The notes under the pieces: model-generated
Told to the model about the DNA's origin: nothing
What the model saw: the letters and a program-made list of their open reading frames with translations, nothing else
The model's database searches: none
DNA from: Agathobacter rectalis ATCC 33656
Lineage (GTDB): Bacteria; Bacillota; Clostridia; Lachnospirales; Lachnospiraceae
DNA length: 64,000 nt
NCBI RefSeq assembly: GCF_000020605.1
Contig: NC_012781.1
Coordinates: 1,861,501-1,925,500 of the forward strand
Direction of reading: 5' to 3'
Made by a program: the position numbers and the translations under genes
Shown here: piece after piece, positions 1 to 8,154 of the stretch
Numbering within the stretch: the first letter of the stretch is position 1
Layout of the letters: each line of letters begins with the position of its first letter

Positions 1-384
1 CGATGTAACCTCCGGGAACTTATATCCTCTCTCGAGACACTTGTAAACAGCGTCCCTGTCCTTTTTGCTGTAGAGGAAAAACTCGCTCTGTCTGATTATT
101 CCCTTAGGGCCACCAAGCTTATGTAAATAATCATAAATGGTAACAATCTGCTCCGTCGTGTACGGTGCTCTCGACTGCTGGCCATCTCTGAATGTAGTAT
201 CTGTAATCCAAATGTCCTCCGGCATATTGTGCGGCACTATTCTGTCATTGAATGCTATCTTAGGAACTTCTGAATAAGGAAAGAGATTTCTAAAAGTATT
301 CGGCTCATCTACATCCACGAGCTGATAAAAATGCTCTTCAAGCTGCAGTAAATTTGTTTTTTCGTTCATCAAAACTTCTCTCAT
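1..384 (-). CDS. 2-isopropylmalate synthase-like (HMGL/DRE-TIM barrel) protein, N-terminal part
   Basis: The gene runs off the left edge of the window, so only the first 128 codons are visible. The motif ITDTTFRDGQQSRAPYT is the start of the DRE-TIM barrel shared by isopropylmalate, homocitrate and citramalate synthases, which condense acetyl-CoA with a 2-oxo acid. The D-T-T-F-R-D segment holds the metal-binding aspartate and catalytic arginine of the family. The start is ATG at 384, eight bases after AGGAG. A roughly 50-residue extension precedes the barrel, as in the Clostridia-type members annotated as 2-isopropylmalate synthase. A consensus promoter lies directly upstream. Substrate cannot be decided from this fragment, although leuCD and ilvNC in the same window fit a leucine role. 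Confidence 0.72.
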   Translation of the reverse strand, partial: MREVLMNEKTNLLQLEEHFYQLVDVDEPNTFRNLFPYSEVPKIAFNDRIVPHNMPEDIWITDTTFRDGQQSRAPYTTEQIVTIYDYLHKLGGPKGIIRQSEFFLYSKKDRDAVYKCLERGYKFPEVTS

Positions 385-421
385 CTTCACATCTCCTGTG
401 CTTAGTTTTATCTTTTGAATA

Positions 422-450
422 ATTGTATACAATTATACTTTTTGTGTCAA
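422..450 (-). promoter_or_regulatory. sigma-A-type promoter of the isopropylmalate-synthase-like gene
   Basis: Read on the minus strand: -35 TTGACA (445-450), 17-bp spacer, -10 TACAAT (422-427). Transcription would begin near 415, giving a leader of about 30 nt to the AGGAG and ATG at 384. Confidence 0.8.
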
Positions 451-481
451 TAAAAAAATTTAAATCTTAGTGTAACACTTT

Positions 482-498
482 GTTATGTCTATCATAAC
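482..498. promoter_or_regulatory. small perfect dyad upstream of the Cys-rich gene
   Basis: GTTATG (482-487) and CATAAC (493-498) form a perfect 6-bp inverted repeat around TCTAT, 35 bp upstream of the start codon at 533 and inside the likely promoter region. It may be an operator; no specific regulator is suggested. Confidence 0.3.
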
Positions 499-532
499 CT
501 AGAGTGTAAATAAATTTTATTGGAGGTCACTT

Positions 533-784
533 ATGAGTGATTTAGCAGCAACAAACTGTTCATGCAGCAATACAGATAACGGATGCGGATGTTCTTCGAT
601 TTTATGGATTATCCTGTTACTGTGCTGCTGTTGTGGAAATGGTAACGGAGGCTCTTTCTTCGGAGGAAACGACTGTGGAAGCGGCAATAACAGCTGTATC
701 TGGGCTATCATCTTACTTTTCTGCTGTGGTGGCTTTGGCTGTGGAAGCAGCAATAACGGATGCGGATGTGGCTGCGGCTGCTGA
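533..784 (+). CDS. Cys/Gly-rich small protein with two hydrophobic segments
   Basis: An 83-residue protein with 17 cysteines and many Gly, Asn and Ser residues. Two imperfect repeats are visible: a Cys-rich stretch, then a hydrophobic helix (ILWIILLL near residue 24, IWAIILLF near residue 56), then clustered cysteines (CCCC, then CC), with a C-terminal G-C-G-C tail. Similar Lachnospiraceae proteins are annotated loosely as chorion-class high-cysteine proteins; no biochemical function is known to me. The ribosome site GGAGG is well placed and an intrinsic terminator follows 13 bases after the stop, so this is a monocistronic, probably well-expressed gene. It could be a spore, envelope or metal-binding protein; this is not resolved. 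Confidence 0.75.
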   Translation: MSDLAATNCSCSNTDNGCGCSSILWIILLLCCCCGNGNGGSFFGGNDCGSGNNSCIWAIILLFCCGGFGCGSSNNGCGCGCGC

Positions 785-796
785 TTTACATTTTTA

Positions 797-825
797 CTGC
801 GGGTCTTTTCGGCCCGCAGCTTTTT
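797..825. terminator. bidirectional intrinsic terminator
   Basis: CTGCGGG (797-803) pairs with CCCGCAG (813-819) around a 9-nt loop, with CTTTTT on the right and AAAAA on the complementary side. It can end the Cys-rich gene on the plus strand and the small ORF on the minus strand. Confidence 0.8.
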
Positions 826-1000
826 ACGATTTTTCAGTATTCTTTTTTTGCCTGCGCTGCTCTTTTTCTTTGAGCTTTTCAAGGACTTTACATTCGCCCT
901 TCACTCTGTGCTTTTTGATGCATTCTTCATCTATCTCGTATACGTCGTGACCATCTATGATAAGCATATATCTTTTTTTAATAATATATGCTGTAAACAT
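824..1000 (-). CDS. hypothetical small charged protein (58 aa)
   Basis: An open frame from ATG at 1000 to TAA at 824 encodes 58 residues. The middle reads as an ordered domain (LIIDGHDVYEIDEECIKKH) and the C-terminus is a Lys/Glu/Arg-rich helix. The stop lies on the terminator hairpin shared with the convergent Cys-rich gene, as expected for a real gene. No strong ribosome site precedes the first ATG; an internal ATG at codon 12 would give 47 residues starting MLIIDGHDV and is an equally good start. I do not recognise a function. Its reality rests on amino-acid composition and terminator placement. Confidence 0.42.
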   Translation of the reverse strand: MFTAYIIKKRYMLIIDGHDVYEIDEECIKKHRVKGECKVLEKLKEKEQRRQKKNTEKS

Positions 1001-1054
1001 GCATAATGTGAATCAGGTGACATATTATATAGAAATATATTTTAAAGGATTTTT

Positions 1055-1396
1055 ATGGACGAGAACAGCCTGTTTACACCATTCGATGAAATAACCCAGA
1101 CAAGGGAGCTTCAGATGCTTAAAACCATAATTCCATATATGCCGCATGACTCACAAAAGCAAATGACTCTTATGGTTCACTACATATCACTTATGAATTC
1201 AATGAGAATGATAGATTGTGCACCTGCACTGTCTGTTGCAGAGACAGAAAGTATGGCAGACAGAAGGCTTTCCATGCTCAATGCCTTAAAGAAATACTGC
1301 AGCAAAAGCGAACAGGATACGATAGACAATCTATTAAATATTTTTTCAGTTTTGGACAATAGGGAGATTTATGACAAAGCAGGAATTTTTAAATAA
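1055..1396 (+). CDS. hypothetical protein, first of an overlapping pair
   Basis: A 113-residue soluble, mostly helical protein rich in Met and Leu (for example MLKTIIPYMPHDSQKQM and MVHYISLMNSMRMI). It has no signal peptide or membrane segment. Its 3' end overlaps the next gene by 26 bases, which suggests translational coupling and a shared complex or pathway. The family is unknown to me. The weak ribosome site (AAAGGA about nine bases before ATG) supports this start. Confidence 0.6.
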   Translation: MDENSLFTPFDEITQTRELQMLKTIIPYMPHDSQKQMTLMVHYISLMNSMRMIDCAPALSVAETESMADRRLSMLNALKKYCSKSEQDTIDNLLNIFSVLDNREIYDKAGIFK

Positions 1397-1586
1397 TTTT
1401 GCACAAAAGGAAAAACCAAAGGACACAACAAGTGCCATGCCGTTTCTCATGGAAAGTATTAAGGAGGCAAAGCGTAACGGCATAGAATTTACCAAAGAAG
1501 AGGTCTATTCCATGTGCACTGAGCTAAGCAAAAACCTGCCTGAGAAAAACCGCAGGCAGGTTGAAAAGCTTTTAAAAATGCTATAG
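1371..1586 (+). CDS. hypothetical protein, second of an overlapping pair
   Basis: A 71-residue basic helical protein containing FLMESIKEAKRNGIEFTKEE and ending in a Lys/Arg-rich helix. It begins inside the preceding gene with AGGGAG five bases before ATG. The stop is one base from the convergent stop of the secreted protein gene, so the two operons meet tail to tail. Function is unknown; co-occurrence with the 113-residue partner in other genomes would be the best test of a functional link. Confidence 0.6.
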   Translation: MTKQEFLNNFAQKEKPKDTTSAMPFLMESIKEAKRNGIEFTKEEVYSMCTELSKNLPEKNRRQVEKLLKML

Positions 1587-1587
1587 T

Positions 1588-2892
1588 TTAATTTTTAAAT
1601 GAATCTGTATTTATGCGAAGTATCTTGTCTATCGGTGCAGGCGAGTTTCCCTTGCCATCCGTACCCTCAAGGTACTTCTCTCCCGCAGATTCAAAAATGA
1701 CATACAAGCTTTTATCCACACTGTCAAGCTCCTCTGAGCCCGGCGGCATCTCTATTGTGATGTCGGGGCTGTTTGGCCTTGACGACAGAGCTATGAGTGA
1801 TTTGTAGCACTTGATATACGATGACTCATTCCTGCCATAGGAGGTACTCAGATATACCTTTCCTGAGGCATCAAATGTAACGCCCTGCACTCTGGCAGGT
1901 ATCGTATATGTGCTCAGGCTTGTGAGCCTGTCGTCCTTTTTGTCATAATAATATGCTACCATCTTTGACTTAAAAAGGATATTATGAGTGGCTATCCACA
2001 GCCTGCCTCCATAGAATGTGATGCATGACGGCTTGTTTCCCACATCAAACACATCTACCACACCTGTCGCATCGATGACCTGCTTGGAATTCGCAGTGGC
2101 CATTAGAGAGATAAAATCATACGAGATGCGCTCCACAGTTGTGTCGTAGGAATTGCACACCCATACATTTTCCCCGTCAAAGGCAATTCCTCCCAGGTGA
2201 CTGTTTGCATCCATGCCAAGTGTCACAAGGTACTCTCCGTCCTCCCTGTCAAATACCATAAGCTCCCCGAGTGAGCCCTTGTCATCAGAATAGCTTGTGA
2301 TAAGCACGTATTCATCCGTGATACAAATTCCCTGAGGACACTGTGCCTCACTGAAAATATAATTATTGAGAAAATCATTTTCCTTCGTCTCCGGCATGCC
2401 CGGAATATCTATTTCATCTATAAAATCGTAATCGCAATCCTTAAGCGCCAGTGTATGCGCTTTTTTATTACTCCTGTAATTGTAATGCTCTACGCTGTAT
2501 TCATTGTTAATCGTCCTGACCCATTTGGCATATACCACATATCCATTTGCTTTTTCGTATGTCAGAACATCCGCCTTTTTTGAAAAATGCTCATCCAGAT
2601 ACCAGCCATCAAATTTATAACCGTATTTGTGCGGTTCTCTTAGTCCCATGAATTTCTGCTTTGGCGTGATGTATCCATAATTATTGATATTGTTTGCCGC
2701 ACCACCCAGATTATAGTAAATATATGAAACACCATCACTTTCTGACATATTGTCAACCAGTGTATTTAGTGATGGCCCGGAAGCAAAAGAGGCAGCTTCT
2801 GCCTCTTTTATCTCCGATGCAAACACATGAGTATTGGTAAAAATCAATGTAAGTAATATAATTAATGCTATTCTACTCTTCAACTTCAACAA
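1588..2892 (-). CDS. secreted protein with an InlB-type repeat and a propeller-like domain
   Basis: The N-terminus is a Sec signal peptide (KLKSRIALIILLTLIFTN, cleavage near VFASE). Residues about 60-125 contain a Listeria-Bacteroides repeat of the type found in internalins and cell-surface proteins (YGYKFDGWYLDEHFSKKADV ending YVVYAKW). The rest resembles a six-bladed beta-propeller (repeated patterns such as GGIAFDGENVWVCNS, SCITFYGGRLWIAT, VQGVTFDASGKVYLSTS). No cell-wall anchor is visible, so the product is probably released or loosely attached. Translation starts at TTG (2892 or 2889) and overlaps the 3' end of the EF-G-like gene by 20 bases, so it is probably coupled to that gene. Function beyond surface binding is not known. 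Confidence 0.75.
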   Translation of the reverse strand: MLKLKSRIALIILLTLIFTNTHVFASEIKEAEAASFASGPSLNTLVDNMSESDGVSYIYYNLGGAANNINNYGYITPKQKFMGLREPHKYGYKFDGWYLDEHFSKKADVLTYEKANGYVVYAKWVRTINNEYSVEHYNYRSNKKAHTLALKDCDYDFIDEIDIPGMPETKENDFLNNYIFSEAQCPQGICITDEYVLITSYSDDKGSLGELMVFDREDGEYLVTLGMDANSHLGGIAFDGENVWVCNSYDTTVERISYDFISLMATANSKQVIDATGVVDVFDVGNKPSCITFYGGRLWIATHNILFKSKMVAYYYDKKDDRLTSLSTYTIPARVQGVTFDASGKVYLSTSYGRNESSYIKCYKSLIALSSRPNSPDITIEMPPGSEELDSVDKSLYVIFESAGEKYLEGTDGKGNSPAPIDKILRINTDSFKN

Positions 2893-4963
2893 GCTTGCTT
2901 GCCCTTTCTTCTATCTGTTTTGCAGCCACATCATCCGGTGCCTGCTCATATCTGGCAAACTCATATGAGAATGTGCCGCTTCCGCTCGTCATTGAGCGAA
3001 GTGTGGCATTGTATCCATAAAGCTCCAGATAAGGAATATCCGCAACTATCTCCTGATATCCATTGTCTGTCGGGTTCATGCCCATCACCCGCGCACGTCT
3101 CTTGTTAAGCTCACCCATCACATCACCTGTATAGCCCTCAGGCACCACTACCTTAAGAGTGGCAATTGGCTCAAGAAGCACAGGCTTTGCCTCCATAATG
3201 CCCTTTTTAAATGCCTGCTGTGTTGCCACCTTAAAGGCCATCTCAGATGAATCAACCGGATGATAAGAGCCGTCATACAGTACAGCCTTTATCCCCGTCA
3301 CAGGATAGGCTGCAAGAGGTCCCTTTTTCACGGACTCTGCAATACCCTTTTCAACAGCCGGGAAGAAGTTCTTCGGTACAGCTCCTCCTACGACCGTCTG
3401 CTCAAATACATATGGCGTATCCATATCACCTGACGGCTCAAAGGTCATCTTGACATGTCCGTACTGTCCGTGTCCGCCCGACTGCTTCTTGTACTTATAC
3501 TCTACGTCAGATTTTTTCCTGATAGTCTCCTTAAAGGCTACCTTTGGACGCATAAGCTCTATCTCCACCTTGTACTTTTCAAGAAGCTCACTTGCCACTA
3601 CCTCAAGCTGCATATCACCGATACCATATAGTACAGTCTGTCCATTTTCACTGTCATTTACACTGTTTAATGTCAGATCCTCCATTAACAGTTTCTGTAA
3701 AGACTGGGAAATCTTGTCCTCATCGCCCTTTTTCTTTGCCTTGTAGCGCATTGCCACATACGGCTTTGATATGCTTGTTCTAAGATATGTAACCGGCATA
3801 TTTCTGGTGGAAAGCGAATCTGTCGTAAGAGTCTTTGTAAGCTTTGCAAGCGCTCCGATATCACCTGCATGAAGCTCCTTCACTTCCTCCACCTTACTGC
3901 CTCTCATCACATAGAGCTTACCGATTTTTTCATCGCAGTCCCTGTGATAATTGTAAAGTACATCATCTGTCTTTAGTACGCCTGAATTAACCTTGATCAG
4001 TGAATATTTACCGATGTACGGGTCAACTATAGACTTGAACACATAAGCGCTCTTTGATTTTGCAAAATCATAATCAGCATTATACACCTCATTTGTCTTG
4101 GTGTTAATACCGGTACAGCTTCTCTTCTCAGGACTTGGCAGGTATTTCACAATATCAGCCATAAGTGTATACATGCCCCTTGCGAGAATATTTGAGCCCA
4201 TGAGCACCGGTACAATAGAGCCCTCAAGCACGTTTGCACGAAGCGCAGCCCTGATTTCATCATCAGAAAACTCCTCTCCGCCGAAATATCTGTCCATGAA
4301 CTCCTCACTTGTCTCAGCTACAGCTTCAACTAAAGCCTCACGACATATTCCCAGGTTCTCCTTTGAGTACTCAGGCACATCAAACTTATCCACGCCTCCG
4401 CTTTCATTCCATCTCTTTGCCCTCTGCTGAATGACATTGACATAGCCCACAAACTTCTCATTCTCTCTGATTGGCAGATGGAATGGAGCTATTTTCTTGC
4501 CGTAAAGCTCCTGCAGCTTTAGCACCACATCCTTGAAGCTTGCATTGTCGATATCCATGTCCGTCACGAAAATCATCCTCGGCAGCTTGTATTTCTCGCA
4601 TATCTCCCATGCTCTTTTTGTGCCTGTCTGTATGCCTGCCTTGCCTGAAACCACGATGATTGCAGCATCTGCAGCCGATACAGCTTCTTCAACCTCTCCC
4701 ACAAAATCAAAAAAACCAGGAGTATCGAGAATATTTATTTTGACATTATCCCACTCAATCGGTACAACCGATGTATGTATAGAGAACTGACGCTTTATCT
4801 CTTCTTTGTCAAAATCGCTGATAGTGCTGCCATCCGCTACAGTGCCCATTCTGGTAGTCTGTCCTGCCAGATATGCCATAGCTTCCACGAGTGATGTCTT
4901 GCCACAGCCGCTATGGCCTAAAAGCACGACGTTTCGAATCTTCTCAGTAGTGTAAACATTCAT
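2873..4963 (-). CDS. EF-G-like translational GTPase (non-canonical)
   Basis: A 696-residue protein with the full EF-G layout: GTPase domain (P-loop GHSGCGKT at 16-23), domain II, domain IV with the QSGGHGQYGHV loop, and domain V ending in SGSGTFSYEF. It differs from canonical EF-G at two places. The switch II motif is DTPGFFDF, so the catalytic histidine of DTPGHVDF is Phe, and the guanine-specificity motif NKMD reads TDMD. It is therefore the EF-G-like paralogue common in Firmicutes, not the housekeeping fusA, and its GTP turnover and nucleotide preference are uncertain. The ATG at 4963 is chosen because GGGAGG precedes it by nine bases; an upstream in-frame ATG at 5002 lacks a ribosome site. 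It is not next to str-operon genes. Confidence 0.85.
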   Translation of the reverse strand: MNVYTTEKIRNVVLLGHSGCGKTSLVEAMAYLAGQTTRMGTVADGSTISDFDKEEIKRQFSIHTSVVPIEWDNVKINILDTPGFFDFVGEVEEAVSAADAAIIVVSGKAGIQTGTKRAWEICEKYKLPRMIFVTDMDIDNASFKDVVLKLQELYGKKIAPFHLPIRENEKFVGYVNVIQQRAKRWNESGGVDKFDVPEYSKENLGICREALVEAVAETSEEFMDRYFGGEEFSDDEIRAALRANVLEGSIVPVLMGSNILARGMYTLMADIVKYLPSPEKRSCTGINTKTNEVYNADYDFAKSKSAYVFKSIVDPYIGKYSLIKVNSGVLKTDDVLYNYHRDCDEKIGKLYVMRGSKVEEVKELHAGDIGALAKLTKTLTTDSLSTRNMPVTYLRTSISKPYVAMRYKAKKKGDEDKISQSLQKLLMEDLTLNSVNDSENGQTVLYGIGDMQLEVVASELLEKYKVEIELMRPKVAFKETIRKKSDVEYKYKKQSGGHGQYGHVKMTFEPSGDMDTPYVFEQTVVGGAVPKNFFPAVEKGIAESVKKGPLAAYPVTGIKAVLYDGSYHPVDSSEMAFKVATQQAFKKGIMEAKPVLLEPIATLKVVVPEGYTGDVMGELNKRRARVMGMNPTDNGYQEIVADIPYLELYGYNATLRSMTSGSGTFSYEFARYEQAPDDVAAKQIEERASKLVEVEE

Positions 4964-5093
4964 TTCAAGTACCTCCCTGACATTATTATAGTATGTAAAC
5001 ATTGTACTAATATTTTATATAATTTACAACACTTTTATGCAATCTGACGATTATTTTTTATTGTTATATTGGAATAAATTTGCCAATAATTTA

Positions 5094-5122
5094 TTGCTTT
5101 ATAGTGTTAAATTGGATATAAT
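5094..5122 (+). promoter_or_regulatory. promoter of tyrA
   Basis: TTGCTT (5094-5099), 17-bp spacer, TATAAT (5117-5122). The predicted leader is about 90 nt and contains a perfect 10-bp palindrome, CACTATAGTG (5143-5152), some 14 nt after the predicted start, which could be an operator. The rest of the 5003-5218 gap is AT-rich with nothing else recognised. Confidence 0.65.
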
Positions 5123-5218
5123 ATATTGTAAATATTTCGAACCACTATAGTGCGATTTTGAGAATGTGCGTGTGGTGATTCCGAATAGTTACAATAAAGA
5201 ATTAGGAGATACACATAA

Positions 5219-6316
5219 ATGCATTTTGATAAAGTTGGCTTTATAGGGCTCGGTCTGATTGGCGGCTCGATAGCCAGAAAAATGAAAGAAAATAATCCAA
5301 AGGTCTCAATTATCGCAACAGCCGGGCATCAACAGACCATAGAGGATGCCTTTGGGCTTGGCCTGATAGATAATAATGAGCTTTTAGAGCTTAACTCTTT
5401 TAAAGACTGCGACGTAATCTTTCTGTGTGCACCGGTAAACAAAAATATCGAATACCTCACACAGCTTAAGGATATCATAAAGGATGACTGTATCATCACA
5501 GATGTAGGCAGCACCAAAACCCAGATTCATGAAAAGGTCATAGAGCTTGGTCTTGAGCGCAATTTCATCGGCGGTCATCCTATGACCGGCTCTGAAAAAA
5601 CGGGCATACTCAATTCAGACAAGCAGCTTTTGGAGAACGCCTACTATATTATCACTCCTACTGCTGCAACTACTGAAGAAAATCAGAATGATTTCAAACA
5701 GTTTGTACTTTCACTGGGCTCGATAGCTCTCATTTTAGACTATAGGGAGCACGATCATGCTACCGCAGCCATCAGCCACCTGCCACATATGATTGCATAC
5801 TCTCTTGTCAATCTGATTGAGCATATTGATTCCGAAAAAGAGACCATGAAAACTATCGCTGCCGGAGGCTTCCGCGATGTGACACGTATCGCTGCAAGCT
5901 CCCCTGTCATGTGGGAAAACATATGTGAGTCCAACAAAACACAGCTACTCTCACTCATGGACCAGTATGAAGCCAATTTCCATAAGCTTCGCGAAATAAT
6001 TGCAGATGGCAGTTCTCAAAAGATGATTGATTATTTCCAGGATTCAAAGAATTACAGGGATTCACTCACACTGCCCGGTGCCAAAATCCGCAAGGATTTC
6101 CACGAGATATTTGTCGATATTGCCGATGAGGCAGGCGGTATTGCAGTGCTTGCAAGCCTTTTAGCCTTCAACGGCATCAACATCAAGAATATCGGCATCA
6201 TAAACAACCGTGAGTTTGAGGAGGGTGTACTGCGCATAGAGTTCTATGACGAAGATGCTCTTGAATCGGCTATCAGCGTACTTAAAGAAAGAAACTATAC
6301 TATTCACCGCAGATGA
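5219..6316 (+). CDS. tyrA: prephenate dehydrogenase with C-terminal ACT domain
   Basis: Oxidative decarboxylation of prephenate to 4-hydroxyphenylpyruvate with NAD(P)+, the committed step to tyrosine. The Rossmann motif GLGLIGGSIA is at residues 11-20. The family signature GGHPMTGSE with the substrate-binding His follows near residue 118, and SHLPHMIAYSL and AAGGFRDVTRIA lie in the helical dimerisation domain. Residues about 290-365 form an ACT domain (GGIAVLASLLAFNGINIKNIGI), a usual site for tyrosine feedback. Length (365 aa) fits the TyrA-ACT type of Firmicutes. AGGAGA precedes ATG by ten bases. Convergent aroA, also in aromatic biosynthesis, lies across a shared terminator. Confidence 0.93.
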   Translation: MHFDKVGFIGLGLIGGSIARKMKENNPKVSIIATAGHQQTIEDAFGLGLIDNNELLELNSFKDCDVIFLCAPVNKNIEYLTQLKDIIKDDCIITDVGSTKTQIHEKVIELGLERNFIGGHPMTGSEKTGILNSDKQLLENAYYIITPTAATTEENQNDFKQFVLSLGSIALILDYREHDHATAAISHLPHMIAYSLVNLIEHIDSEKETMKTIAAGGFRDVTRIAASSPVMWENICESNKTQLLSLMDQYEANFHKLREIIADGSSQKMIDYFQDSKNYRDSLTLPGAKIRKDFHEIFVDIADEAGGIAVLASLLAFNGINIKNIGIINNREFEEGVLRIEFYDEDALESAISVLKERNYTIHRR

Positions 6317-6350
6317 TTTATCCTGTTATATGGTTTTAATACCAAAAACA

Positions 6351-6392
6351 AAGAGCCGTAAAACGAATTTGATTCGTTTTACGGCTCTTTTT
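6351..6392. terminator. bidirectional terminator between tyrA and aroA
   Basis: A perfect 18-bp inverted repeat: 6351-6368 (beginning AAGAGCCGT) pairs with 6372-6389 around a three-base loop. It is followed by T's on the plus strand and preceded by A's serving the minus strand. Confidence 0.9.
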
Positions 6393-6446
6393 ATACCGTC
6401 CAATGCAGCACTGTTTACAAATAAGCAAAAAACCAATAACACTTTA

Positions 6447-7730
6447 TTAATATACGCTCTCCTCAAGTACCTCATAGAAATTCTCAAAAGTCTTGCGGCA
6501 GCAATAAGGGTCTATTATCTCAACACCCTCTGCCTTAAGCCCCGGCAAAGTAAAAGACATGGCTACGCGATGATCGTCATACGTTTTAATTTTACAAGGC
6601 TTAATACACTCTGCCGGATAAATCCTTAAGCCATTTTCAGTTTCTTCAACCCTCACACCTAATTCCGCCAGGTTTTCCTCGATGGCGTTTATCCTGTCAC
6701 ACTCCTGCAGACGGATATGCGAAATGCCTTCTATCCCTACAGGCTCCTTTGCAAACGGTGCAATCGCAGCAAGAGTCAGCGCCTGATCTGAGAATGTTGA
6801 CAAATCCCAGCTTCCGCCATGTATATGAGCATTCTTTGGTGGCATACACACTATGCCGTCTGCCTCGTCGGAAATTGTGCAGCCCATATCCGCAAGCACA
6901 TCAAGAAATGCCACATCTCCCTGCAAGCTGTTTTGGTGCACCCCCATCACCTTTGACTTAACATGTAAAAGCGGGCTCATTGCATAAAAATAGCATGCAG
7001 CCGACACATCCGGCTCTATATCATAGTCTAAGCTTTCATACGCCGCTTTCTTAGGGATAATAAAGCTGTTATTCTTTTTATCCTGCATCACATCAAGCCC
7101 AAACTGCTTCATCATAAGACGCGTCATCTCAACATATGCCATACCATGCGTTCCTGTGACATTAATCGTAAAGTTCTTTTCCATCACTATCGCCGAGATA
7201 AGAAGGGCACTCAAAAACTGGCTGCTCTTGTCTACGTTTATATCAACAGTATCAGCATACTCCCCTGTATTTCCGATGGTAAAAGGAAAATGATATTCGT
7301 TCTCATCATACTCAATATGGGCACCCAGCTTTTCAAGCGATACAAGCAGATCCTTCATAGGACGCTTCTTCATCTGCTCAGAAGACACTATATGGTATCT
7401 GCCCTTTGACAGTCCAAGAAAAGCTGTAAGAAAACGTGCAGCGGTACCTGCACTTCCCACATCTATCTCAGCTTCATTCTTTGGTATCCTGCCTCCAAAG
7501 CCTGTTATTGTTATTTCTCTTTTATCCTCATCCACCAAAACCGGAAATCCAAGACGAATCAGTGCATCTATAAAATGTCTCGAATCATCACTAAAAAGAC
7601 ACCCTTTTAAAACGCTGCGCCCGCTTGCGAGTGCAGCGATTAAAAGGGCCCTGTTTGTGATACTCTTTGAGCCAGGTACACTGGTTACTATATCATGTGG
7701 ATGATTTACTTTTTTTACTTTATAAATCAT
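6447..7730 (-). CDS. aroA: 3-phosphoshikimate 1-carboxyvinyltransferase (EPSP synthase)
   Basis: Transfers enolpyruvate from PEP to shikimate-3-phosphate, the sixth shikimate-pathway step. The motif VPGSKSITNRALLIAALA near the N-terminus carries the shikimate-phosphate-binding Lys-Ser pair. GSAGTAARFLTAF is the second signature, and QALTLAAIAPFA and YDDHRVAMSF lie in the C-terminal lobe. At 427 residues it is full length. The ATG at 7730 is preferred because the EPSPS fold begins right after it; the frame is open to 7763. The start overlaps the end of the PilZ gene by 11 bases, so expression probably depends on translational coupling, as no clear ribosome site is visible. Confidence 0.92.
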   Translation of the reverse strand: MIYKVKKVNHPHDIVTSVPGSKSITNRALLIAALASGRSVLKGCLFSDDSRHFIDALIRLGFPVLVDEDKREITITGFGGRIPKNEAEIDVGSAGTAARFLTAFLGLSKGRYHIVSSEQMKKRPMKDLLVSLEKLGAHIEYDENEYHFPFTIGNTGEYADTVDINVDKSSQFLSALLISAIVMEKNFTINVTGTHGMAYVEMTRLMMKQFGLDVMQDKKNNSFIIPKKAAYESLDYDIEPDVSAACYFYAMSPLLHVKSKVMGVHQNSLQGDVAFLDVLADMGCTISDEADGIVCMPPKNAHIHGGSWDLSTFSDQALTLAAIAPFAKEPVGIEGISHIRLQECDRINAIEENLAELGVRVEETENGLRIYPAECIKPCKIKTYDDHRVAMSFTLPGLKAEGVEIIDPYCCRKTFENFYEVLEESVY

Positions 7731-8061
7731 TGAAAATCTGATAAATATCAATCTTGAGTGCATCAGTGTCTGTCATACCGATAAACACAGCACCATAGTG
7801 ATATACTCCTTCTTCACTGTCTGTTCTTCGTACAATCTCGACAACCGCATCCACAACCTCCTTGGTCCAAATTTGGATCTTGGTGTCATAATATGTATGT
7901 ATATCAAGAGGTACCTTTGCATTAAATCCTATACCGCTTCTGGAAATATCTGTGACATCCACATGACAATACTTAAGTGTTGTCACTCCGTCCTCATCCA
8001 GCCGCTCTAACTGTACCGATACATCAATGTCAAGTCTTTTATGTCTTCTCTTTTCTTCCAT
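7720..8061 (-). CDS. PilZ-domain protein (cyclic-di-GMP receptor)
   Basis: A 113-residue single-domain PilZ protein. It has both nucleotide-binding motifs: the N-terminal RxxxR segment (KRRHKRL, residues 4-10) and D-I-S-R-S-G-I-G-F about 35 residues later, matching [D/N]xSxxG. PilZ proteins bind cyclic-di-GMP and alter motility, secretion or exopolysaccharide output. The gene is first in an operon with aroA, an odd pairing that may be only transcriptional convenience. A GGDEF diguanylate cyclase occurs elsewhere in this window (about 37 kb). The ribosome site GGGGTAAAG is about ten bases upstream of ATG. Confidence 0.82.
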   Translation of the reverse strand: MEEKRRHKRLDIDVSVQLERLDEDGVTTLKYCHVDVTDISRSGIGFNAKVPLDIHTYYDTKIQIWTKEVVDAVVEIVRRTDSEEGVYHYGAVFIGMTDTDALKIDIYQIFNDL

Positions 8062-8123
8062 TCACTTTACCCCATCTATTATATTATTGACTAAGGGAAC
8101 AAATTACCCTCAAACAACATATT

Positions 8124-8152
8124 AGTATATATGACTGATTTTTACAAGTAAA
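8124..8152 (-). promoter_or_regulatory. probable promoter of PilZ-aroA
   Basis: On the minus strand: TTTACT (8147-8152), 17-bp spacer, TATACT (8124-8129), just after the queA stop. No strong terminator is seen between queA and this promoter, so read-through is possible. Confidence 0.55.
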
Positions 8153-8154
8153 AT

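Noticed and set aside
517-882. 121-residue open frame antisense to the Cys-rich gene
   Set aside because: Its Pro/Gln/His-rich composition is what the complement of Gly/Cys codons gives, and it runs across a bidirectional terminator.
4964-5002. 13-residue N-terminal extension of the EF-G-like protein
   Set aside because: GGGAGG lies inside it at the right distance for the ATG at 4963, and EF-G family similarity begins after that ATG.
5094-5218. Riboswitch or T-box in the tyrA leader
   Set aside because: The leader is only about 90 nt and shows no T-box core or other riboswitch signature that I recognise.
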